Shown: positions 55,653-61,981 of the stretch, piece by piece
Numbering within the stretch: position 1 is the first letter of the stretch
Layout: each line of letters starts with the position of its first letter
Source of the DNA: Reichenbachiella sp. 5M10
GTDB lineage: Bacteria > Bacteroidota > Bacteroidia > Cytophagales > Cyclobacteriaceae
Direction of reading: 5' to 3'
DNA length: 64,000 nucleotides
NCBI RefSeq assembly: GCF_002742335.1
Contig: NZ_MDGR01000007.1
Location: forward strand, 1,740,501 to 1,804,500
The notes under the pieces: model-generated
Told to the model about the DNA's origin: nothing
Databases searched by the model: none
What the model saw: the letters and a program-made list of their open reading frames with translations, nothing else
Position numbers and translations under genes: made by a program

Positions 55653-55727
55653 ATGATGGAATCAAGAGCATATTGGAACTACTTTTATTTTTATTTCTAT
55701 GCAAAGGCATCAGGGGTGAAAGAATAG
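55653..55727 (+). CDS. Aromatic leader peptide (24 residues)
   Basis: A small ORF with a double ATG (55653 and 55656) encoding 24 residues. Residues 7-16 are YWNYFYFYFY: five Tyr, three Phe and one Trp in ten codons, the classic signature of a ribosome-mediated attenuator. It stops at 55725-55727, 25 bases before a strong terminator and 74 bases before the prephenate dehydratase start. Ribosome stalling at uncharged Tyr or Phe tRNA would leave the following RNA free to disrupt the terminator. The encoded peptide itself has no expected function. Confidence 0.85.
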   Translation: MMESRAYWNYFYFYFYAKASGVKE

Positions 55728-55752
55728 TTCTTTTGTGTAAACAAGAAATATG

Positions 55753-55784
55753 AAAAACCCCGAACTGTCTCGGGGTTTTTTTTT
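55753..55784 (+). terminator. Attenuator terminator before the aromatic operon
   Basis: AAAAACCCCGA (55753-55763) and TCGGGGTTTTT (55770-55780) around a 6-base loop, with T to 55784, just 17 bases before the first structural gene. No plus-strand gene precedes it except the leader ORF, so it acts on the operon's own transcript. A candidate antiterminator partner is GGGGT at 55713-55717, complementary to ACCCC at 55757-55761; the pairing is only 5 bases. Confidence 0.85.
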
Positions 55785-55801
55785 GATATAAACGTGAATA
55801 A

Positions 55802-56626
55802 ATGGAAGTTGGAATTCAGGGTGTTTTAGGGTCGTTTCATGATCAAGCTGCCACGACTTACTTTGAGGGTAAGGAATTGGACTTGAAGCCTTTTCATGAT
55901 TTTCGGTCATTGGCCAAAGCCATCCATGCCAGAGAGTTGGATTATGGTGTGATGGCTATCGAAAACACGATTGCGGGTAGCATATTACCCAATTATGCGC
56001 TGATGAATGAGTATGACTTGGAGGTTACCGGCGAGGTTTATATTAGGATAGAGATGAATTTGATAGGGCACGCTGGAGTGAAACCAGAGTCGCTCAATCA
56101 AGTATACTCACACCCAATGGCCCTTCTTCAATGTGCAGATTTTTTGGCAGAGTATCCGCGGATCAAATTGACAGAGTTTGATGATACCGCAGATAGTGTA
56201 CGACTGATCAAAGATGAAAAAATGCTGCAGGCGGGAGCAATTGCGAGCAAAAAAGCCGCTGAGCTGTTTGGTATGGAGATATTGGCTGAAAACATCGAAA
56301 CCAATAAATTGAATTATACGCGGTTTTTGATCATGAAGAGTCGTATGAACGGTCAGACATCTGTGCCCAAGAAGGCCTCTTTGCGAATTATGACCAAGCA
56401 CGAGCCAGGACGTCTCTCGGATGTGTTGGTAGTGTTCAAGGAGCATAAGATCAATATGACCAAAATACAGTCTATGCCCGTAGTGGGACAGCCGTATCGT
56501 TATGCGTTCAATATCGACGTGGCTTGGGAGGACTATCAAAACTATCAATCGGCTCTCAAGGCCATTGCCCAAAGTGCTGAATTGATAAAAATACATGGTG
56601 AATATGAAAAAGGCGTAATGCCCTGA
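55802..56626 (+). CDS. pheA: Prephenate dehydratase with ACT domain
   Basis: A 274-residue enzyme converting prephenate to phenylpyruvate, the committed step to Phe. The catalytic half has GVLGSFHDQAA, YGVMAIENTIAGSI and the NYTRF motif (the TRF Thr is catalytic); the C-terminal ACT domain (about 197-270, SLRIMTKHEPGRLSDVLVVF) would bind Phe for feedback inhibition. It is a free-standing dehydratase; chorismate mutase is on the fourth gene of the operon. First structural gene after the attenuator. Confidence 0.93.
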   Translation: MEVGIQGVLGSFHDQAATTYFEGKELDLKPFHDFRSLAKAIHARELDYGVMAIENTIAGSILPNYALMNEYDLEVTGEVYIRIEMNLIGHAGVKPESLNQVYSHPMALLQCADFLAEYPRIKLTEFDDTADSVRLIKDEKMLQAGAIASKKAAELFGMEILAENIETNKLNYTRFLIMKSRMNGQTSVPKKASLRIMTKHEPGRLSDVLVVFKEHKINMTKIQSMPVVGQPYRYAFNIDVAWEDYQNYQSALKAIAQSAELIKIHGEYEKGVMP

Positions 56627-56628
56627 TT

Positions 56629-57786
56629 ATGATAAAGGTAGCAGATAGAATAGCAGATGTAAAAGAGTACTATTTCTCCAAGAAGTTGGACGAAATCAGA
56701 GGGATGATTGCCTCTGGCAAAGATGTCATCAATTTAGGGATTGGTAGCCCTGATTTGCCACCGGCTCCAGAAGTCGCAGAGGCGTTGATTGCGAGTGCAA
56801 GCAATACGTCCAATCATGCCTATCAATCGTATCGTTCGATACCCGAATTGAGAGAGGCGATAGCCTCATTTTATGATGCACACTATGGCGTTCGGCTAGA
56901 CCCAGTTTCGGAGATTTTGCCTTTGCTAGGCTCCAAAGAAGGGGTGATGTACATTTCTATGGCATTTTTGAACGCTGGAGATACCGTCTTGATTCCCAAT
57001 CCAGGGTACCCTGCCTACAAGACCGCAGCAGAGATGATGGGAGCCAAAGTGGTGTACTACGATTTGAAAGAAGAAAACAATTGGGTACCTAAGTTTAGCT
57101 CTATTGATCGTGAAGCCGTCAAAGCGGCCAAATTGATGTGGGTCAATTATCCCAATATGCCTACAGGCAAGAAAGCCAACAAGGCGATTTTGAGTGGGCT
57201 GGTAGATTTTGCCAACGACAATGATATATTGGTGGTTAACGACAACCCTTATAGTTTTATCTTGAATGATAATCCGCTCAGTTTGTTGTCTGTAGAGGGG
57301 AGCAAGGAGAATTGCTTGGAACTCAACTCGATGAGCAAGGCTTTCAATATGGCTGGCTGGAGAGTAGGTATGGTGAGTGGACGGTCAGAATACATCGATG
57401 CGATTCTGCGTGTGAAGTCCAACGTGGACTCGGGGATGTTTAGACCTGTCCAAGATGCGGCAGTCAAGGCATTGAGCTTGCCCAAGGAGTGGTTTGCAAG
57501 CATCAACGAAGAGTATGCCAAGAGAAGGTCCTTGGCGGAAAAGCTACTGGATGTACTTGGGTGTGCTCATGACGAAGAACAATCGGGTATGTTTTTGTGG
57601 GCGAAAATCCCAAGAGGCAGGCAAAGCGAGGAGTTTATAGAGGAAATTTTGCAAGAAAAGCACGTATTTATTACTCCGGGGACTATTTTTGGTTCCAATG
57701 GAGAGGGGTATATCCGGATTTCTTTGTGCTCCACACAAGAAGTCCTCAAAACAGTCTTGCAAAGACTAGAATCAATAAAGGCATGA
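56629..57786 (+). CDS. Class I/II aminotransferase, probably of aromatic amino acids or prephenate
   Basis: A 385-residue PLP enzyme. Features: NLGIGSPDLPP near the start, LLGSKEGVMYISMAFLN, NPGYPAYKTAA, WVNYPNMPTG, NDNPYSFIL and the Schiff-base Lys237 in SMSKAFNMAGWRVGM. Between the dehydratase and dehydrogenase genes it would aminate phenylpyruvate and 4-hydroxyphenylpyruvate, or prephenate itself (arogenate route); sequence alone does not tell these apart. It overlaps tyrA by 4 bases. Confidence 0.9.
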   Translation: MIKVADRIADVKEYYFSKKLDEIRGMIASGKDVINLGIGSPDLPPAPEVAEALIASASNTSNHAYQSYRSIPELREAIASFYDAHYGVRLDPVSEILPLLGSKEGVMYISMAFLNAGDTVLIPNPGYPAYKTAAEMMGAKVVYYDLKEENNWVPKFSSIDREAVKAAKLMWVNYPNMPTGKKANKAILSGLVDFANDNDILVVNDNPYSFILNDNPLSLLSVEGSKENCLELNSMSKAFNMAGWRVGMVSGRSEYIDAILRVKSNVDSGMFRPVQDAAVKALSLPKEWFASINEEYAKRRSLAEKLLDVLGCAHDEEQSGMFLWAKIPRGRQSEEFIEEILQEKHVFITPGTIFGSNGEGYIRISLCSTQEVLKTVLQRLESIKA

Positions 57787-58670
57787 TTGTATCAATTATA
57801 GGTTTAGGATTGATTGGAGGATCGGTAGGCAAGCGACTCAAGGAAGTAGGTTTTGCAGACCAAATTTTGGGCGTAGACCTAAGTGATGATCACTGTAAAA
57901 AAGCGGTTGAACTGGGGCTGGTCGATGAGACGGTGATTTTTCAACAAGCCGTAAGTGTATCAGATTTGATCATCTTGGCTATCCCCGTGGACGGTATGAC
58001 CAAGCTGTTGCCTGCCTTGCTGGATCAGATCGGAGAAGGGACTACGGTGATGGATTTGGGGTCGACCAAAGAGCAAATCTGTGCAGTAGTACAAGGGCAT
58101 AACAATCGTAAGAGTTTTGTCGCAGCTCACCCTATTGCAGGTACTGAGAATTCTGGGCCAGAGGCAGCATTTTCGACACTGTTTGAAGGCAAAACTGGGA
58201 TTATCTGTGATGCAGAGGAATCACAGGGTTCTTCGTATGTGTTGGCAAAGTCGTGCTTGGAGAACTTGGGAATGCACATCATTGAGATGGAGAGCAAATC
58301 CCATGATTTGCATATTGCGTATGTATCTCATATCTCGCACATTAGTTCTTTTATACTCGGTCAGACGGTCTTGGAGATTGAAAAGAACGAGGCGAATATT
58401 TTCAACTTGGCAGGTAGTGGTTTTGCTTCCACGGTTAGACTAGCGAAGAGTTCACCTCAGATGTGGGCGCCGATTTTTAAGCAAAATAAGAAGCATATTA
58501 GTGACGCGCTGGGCGCGTATATAGATAATCTAGCGGCGTTCAAGGCACTGCTGGATCAGGGAGAAGAGGATGCCATGATTGCATGCATGGATAACGCCAA
58601 CGAAATCCGTAGGGTTTTGAAAGGTATCGATAGTAAGAAAGTACAAAGTATTAAAGAAGAAGTAGTATAA
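57783..58670 (+). CDS. tyrA: Prephenate dehydrogenase
   Basis: A 295-residue NAD-dependent enzyme from the ATG at 57783, inside an ATGA overlap with the aminotransferase stop. The NAD loop is IIGLGLIGGSVGKRL; HPIAGTENSGPEAAF carries the prephenate-site residues; SHISHISSFILGQ is the conserved core helix. It makes 4-hydroxyphenylpyruvate for Tyr. A longer frame upstream inside the aminotransferase gene is not real. No ACT domain follows. Confidence 0.94.
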   Translation: MIVSIIGLGLIGGSVGKRLKEVGFADQILGVDLSDDHCKKAVELGLVDETVIFQQAVSVSDLIILAIPVDGMTKLLPALLDQIGEGTTVMDLGSTKEQICAVVQGHNNRKSFVAAHPIAGTENSGPEAAFSTLFEGKTGIICDAEESQGSSYVLAKSCLENLGMHIIEMESKSHDLHIAYVSHISHISSFILGQTVLEIEKNEANIFNLAGSGFASTVRLAKSSPQMWAPIFKQNKKHISDALGAYIDNLAAFKALLDQGEEDAMIACMDNANEIRRVLKGIDSKKVQSIKEEVV

Positions 58671-58688
58671 CTCATTATAATTAAGGAC

Positions 58689-59801
58689 ATGAAAATTAAT
58701 TTGACTTTATCACCCATGGAGAACTGGATTGAGGGGATGAACACCCCTTTGATCATCGGTGGGCCATGTAGCGCAGAAAGTGAAGAGCAAGTATTGGAAA
58801 CAGCTCGTCAGATCAAAGCAAATACCAATATTCAAGTGTTGAGAGCAGGTATTTGGAAGCCAAGAACTAGACCGGGAGCCTTTGAAGGGATCGGTGTAGT
58901 AGGGCTCAAATGGTTGGAAAAAGCGAAAGCAGAGACAGGTTTGTTGACGGCCGTAGAAGTTGCCAACGCAGAGCACGTAGAGTTGGCGTTGAAATTCAAC
59001 GTAGACATCCTTTGGGTAGGAGCCAGAACGACGGTGAACCCATTCTCAGTACAGGAAGTAGCAGATGCGTTGAAGGGACATGATGTGCCTGTATTGGTCA
59101 AGAACCCAATCAATCCAGATCTACAGTTGTGGATTGGAGCTTTGGAGCGTATCAACCAAGCTGGGATCACCAAATTAGGAGGTATCCATAGAGGGTTCTC
59201 TGCCAAAAGTGGGTCTCAATACAGAAACGATCCGACTTGGGAGATTCCGATCGAGTTGAAGAGATTGGTGCCAAACTTGCCAATCATCTGTGATCCTAGT
59301 CATATTGCGGGCAACAGAGCTTTGATTGAGCCTGTATCACAGAAGGCATTTGACCTTCAGATGGATGGTGTGATGATCGAGTCACATATTGATCCTGACA
59401 ATGCACTTAGCGACGCTAAGCAGCAGATCACACCCAAGACCTTGGGAGATATCTTGGATAGATTGATCATCAGAGATGCCAATTCGGAAGATGTAGATTT
59501 CGAAATTAGATTGAAAAACCTCAGAGAGAAAATCGATAAGATTGACAATGAGTTGCTTGAAGTATTGGCTCAAAGAATGCAGGTAGCTGAAGAGATTGCT
59601 TTGCACAAGAAAGAGCACAATATCACTATCCTACAAGTAGGTAGATACGAAGAGATCATGGAAAATCGTGTCAAAAAAGGCAAGGACTTGTTGCTGCAGG
59701 AGCAGTTTGTACATGATCTATATGAGATGATACACAACAATTCTATCAAACGTCAGACCGCCATCATGAATACCGATGAGTCCAAAGCGGAGAAGGCTTA
59801 A
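58689..59801 (+). CDS. DAHP synthase fused to C-terminal chorismate mutase
   Basis: A 370-residue bifunctional enzyme. Residues about 1-265 are a type I-beta DAHP synthase: IIGGPCSAESEEQVLE, LRAGIWKPRTRPGAFEG, GARTTVNPFSVQE, KLGGIHRGFS and CDPSHIAGNR (metal ligands include the Cys and His). Residues about 275-360 are an AroQ-type chorismate mutase (LKNLREKIDKIDNELLEVLAQRM...HKKEHN). It makes the first shikimate-pathway product and converts chorismate to prephenate, supplying the dehydratase and dehydrogenase encoded upstream. The mutase may also act as an allosteric sensor. Confidence 0.94.
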   Translation: MKINLTLSPMENWIEGMNTPLIIGGPCSAESEEQVLETARQIKANTNIQVLRAGIWKPRTRPGAFEGIGVVGLKWLEKAKAETGLLTAVEVANAEHVELALKFNVDILWVGARTTVNPFSVQEVADALKGHDVPVLVKNPINPDLQLWIGALERINQAGITKLGGIHRGFSAKSGSQYRNDPTWEIPIELKRLVPNLPIICDPSHIAGNRALIEPVSQKAFDLQMDGVMIESHIDPDNALSDAKQQITPKTLGDILDRLIIRDANSEDVDFEIRLKNLREKIDKIDNELLEVLAQRMQVAEEIALHKKEHNITILQVGRYEEIMENRVKKGKDLLLQEQFVHDLYEMIHNNSIKRQTAIMNTDESKAEKA

Positions 59802-59826
59802 GACTTAAATTTGACAACACAATAGA

Positions 59827-59865
59827 AAAAAGTCCTGGTTGAGCATAGCCAGGACTTTTTCTTTA
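59827..59865 (+). terminator. Intrinsic terminator ending the aromatic operon
   Basis: AAAAAGTCCTGG and CCAGGACTTTTT, perfect 12-base arms around 10 bases, then CTTT. Confidence 0.9.
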
Positions 59866-59895
59866 TAAAAAAATAGGATCATTTCTATAAATACT

Positions 59896-59926
59896 TTTGA
59901 AAAGAGGGGGTGATATCATACATTTG
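59896..59926 (+). promoter_or_regulatory. Bacteroidota promoter for the H1-like gene
   Basis: TTTG (59896-59899), exactly 19 bases, then TACATTTG (59919-59926): a full match to the TTTG / TAnnTTTG consensus. The start of transcription is expected near 59933, about 23 bases before the ATG. Confidence 0.7.
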
Positions 59927-59955
59927 CACCTCCAAAAATAATTCATAGCGGAAAA

Positions 59956-60321
59956 ATGGCTGTAACTAGATTAAAAAGAAAAGGAAGAAGAAATAAAGTT
60001 GTTGCAAAACAAAAAGTAGCACGCATCCAAAGATTGAGCAGTACGCCTGTCATCAAGCAAGTAGATGTAGAGGCTATCAAAGCTGAGTTTGCAGCACCTA
60101 AACCAAAGGCTAAGAAAGCTGAAAAAGCCGAAGAGGTGAAAGCAGTAGCTACTGAAGCAGCAGTAGAAGAGAAGCCAAAGAAGGCCGCTGCAAAAAAGCC
60201 AGCCGCTAAGAAATCGGAAAAAGCAGAAGACGCGAAAGAAAAGCCAGCTGCAAAGAAAAAAGCTCCAGCGAAGAAAGCTGCGGCTAAAAAGACAGAAGAG
60301 TCTAAAGAAGAAGAAAAATAA
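59956..60321 (+). CDS. Lys/Ala-rich histone-H1-like DNA-binding protein
   Basis: A 121-residue very basic protein. A short N-terminal basic block (MAVTRLKRKGRRNKVVAKQK) is followed by a possible helix (VDVEAIKAEFAAPKP), then a low-complexity tail of AAAKKPAAKK-type repeats mixed with Glu, as in bacterial H1-like proteins (HctA, AlgP). It probably coats or compacts DNA. Its consensus promoter and terminator suggest strong expression. Confidence 0.65.
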   Translation: MAVTRLKRKGRRNKVVAKQKVARIQRLSSTPVIKQVDVEAIKAEFAAPKPKAKKAEKAEEVKAVATEAAVEEKPKKAAAKKPAAKKSEKAEDAKEKPAAKKKAPAKKAAAKKTEESKEEEK

Positions 60322-60350
60322 GATAGCGTTCAGCTTATCACTCAAAAAGG

Positions 60351-60382
60351 AGCCTTGGCATTACATGTCAGGGCTTTTTTTT
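60351..60382 (+). terminator. Intrinsic terminator after the H1-like gene
   Basis: AGCCTTG and CAGGGCT (one G-U pair) around 11 bases, followed by a long T-run. Confidence 0.65.
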
Positions 60383-60614
60383 GCCTTGTTTTCTTGGAGT
60401 AGTCAAGTCTTGACTAGGTATCAATCCGTAAGGTTGGGGATAAGAATTATTCTTCTATATTCAAATAATGAAGCATGTTGCAATAAGTTAGGTGATATTT
60501 TAGTGGCTAGTATGCCCAATCTTAACTAGGATAGGGTGTGTGATTTTCTCCTTCAGTTCTGTGGTGTTTTAGGTTTATAGTGCTTTAGTTTACAGTTTCA
60601 ACAACCATTATCTC

Positions 60615-61376
60615 ATGAAGCCAGTACCTTTTTGCCCGGTAGATTCTGATTATCATTGGACAGTGCAAGTGTCCTCCAAGGATTGTTCGAATAGACGTGC
60701 GATCAAGCTGCCCATTCTTCTTGACTATATGCAGGAAGCTGCGTGGTATAACGCTACGCAACTGGGGTTTTCTACGATTGATTTGATGAGTCATGGGGTG
60801 ACCTGGGTGATGAATCGTATGGTTTTGAATATCCATCGTTTGCCAGGACACAACGAAACAATCGATATAGAGACTTGGCCAGCATCAATGAATAAGTTCT
60901 ATACGAAAAGAGATTTTCGCCTTACGGAGGGTGAGGAAGTTCTGGTCGAAGCAAGTTCAAATTGGTTGGTGATGGATGTTGATGCGCGAAAGTTGATTCC
61001 CATACCGTCGTTTATTGTAGATGCTGATTTTGTAGTGGATCGAGACAATTTGCCAGAACCTTCAGGTAAATTGCTTTTTGATACAGAAAGAGTCCAAAAG
61101 GTACGCGAAATTCAGGTCAGTTGGTTTGATTTAGATATCAATGATCATGTCAACAATACCAAGATATATCAGTGGTTGTTGGATGCTTTAGATGATGATT
61201 ATCTCGATCAACACAATATTCAAAGCATGGATGTGTTATTCAAACATGAGATTAAGTTGGGAGACCGCCTGAGGTCAGAGAGCTACTGGGATGAGCAGCA
61301 GGACATGTGGTGTCATGCTTTGATTCACTGTGAGACACGTGTCTTACATGCAGTAGCTGTGTCTGGTTTTGATTAG
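60615..61376 (+). CDS. Acyl-ACP thioesterase
   Basis: A 253-residue double hot-dog protein of the FatA/FatB family. The first domain includes DYMQEAAWYNATQLGFS and TWVMNRMVLNIHRLPGHNETI. The second has VSWFDLDINDHVNNTKIYQWL, which holds the catalytic Asp/Asn/His set, and the KHEIKLGD strand. It releases fatty acids from acyl carrier protein and sets chain length. The upstream 230 bases hold only a 17-base palindrome at 60400-60416. Confidence 0.92.
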   Translation: MKPVPFCPVDSDYHWTVQVSSKDCSNRRAIKLPILLDYMQEAAWYNATQLGFSTIDLMSHGVTWVMNRMVLNIHRLPGHNETIDIETWPASMNKFYTKRDFRLTEGEEVLVEASSNWLVMDVDARKLIPIPSFIVDADFVVDRDNLPEPSGKLLFDTERVQKVREIQVSWFDLDINDHVNNTKIYQWLLDALDDDYLDQHNIQSMDVLFKHEIKLGDRLRSESYWDEQQDMWCHALIHCETRVLHAVAVSGFD

Positions 61377-61446
61377 CCTTATGGTGTGTTGTTTCTTTCG
61401 CCAAATCCAGTTAAAATTGTCACAACCAAATCATATTATACTACCT

Positions 61447-61968
61447 ATGAAAAAGACTTACTTTATTTCTTTCGTACTGTTGTTTGTGAACTTTTGGGTT
61501 CAAGGACAGGGACAGACGGCTCTAGTCAAGACAGTGGATAGCTTGAGAATCGTGTGGGACAAAGAGGCTGTGATATTAGAGACATACAAAGGGATGGAAG
61601 AGTACTGTCGCAACGGACAATATCGACGAAACACCATTGAACTGGTAAAGGTAATTCATCACTATGACTCCATGTTGTACAAGACCGTAGTGGACAAATA
61701 TGATGCAAGTGAGGACGAAGAAGCCAAAGCTACCCTTAAGGATATCGAGAAGTTGGAGAAAGACTATACGACGAAGAGTTTTTTGACATTCATCCATGAG
61801 GAGTGCTCAGAATTTAACTCTATTGAAAAGAATTATAGCAAAGCGAATAGCAAGCAGTATAAAAAGGAAGTGGCCAGTATGGAGAAAAAACTGGTGAAGT
61901 ATGTCGAACAGATCACAAGTCAAATAGATATTGTAGACGAGCACATACATCACTTGGAGAATTTGTGA
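61447..61968 (+). CDS. Small exported helical protein of unknown function
   Basis: A 173-residue protein from the ATG at 61447, which opens a signal peptide (MKKTYFISFVLLFVNFWVQG); a longer frame starting inside the thioesterase gene is unlikely. The mature part is alpha-helical and highly charged (KATLKDIEKLEKDYTTKS, YKKEVASMEKKLVKYVEQI), with the feel of a periplasmic coiled coil. No family is recognised. It is convergent with the patatin gene. Confidence 0.6.
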   Translation: MKKTYFISFVLLFVNFWVQGQGQTALVKTVDSLRIVWDKEAVILETYKGMEEYCRNGQYRRNTIELVKVIHHYDSMLYKTVVDKYDASEDEEAKATLKDIEKLEKDYTTKSFLTFIHEECSEFNSIEKNYSKANSKQYKKEVASMEKKLVKYVEQITSQIDIVDEHIHHLENL

Positions 61969-61981
61969 TGAGGAAGAATGA

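Noticed and set aside
55653-55727. Reading the aromatic ORF as a real small protein
   Set aside because: Composition, position and the following terminator fit a leader peptide; no signal peptide or fold is plausible.
57597-57782. N-terminal extension of tyrA
   Set aside because: It lies inside the aminotransferase gene; the NAD-binding motif starts right after the ATG at 57783.
59971-60345. Phe/Leu/Ser-rich minus-strand frame of 124 residues
   Set aside because: It is the complement of Lys/Ala codons of the H1-like gene, low complexity only.
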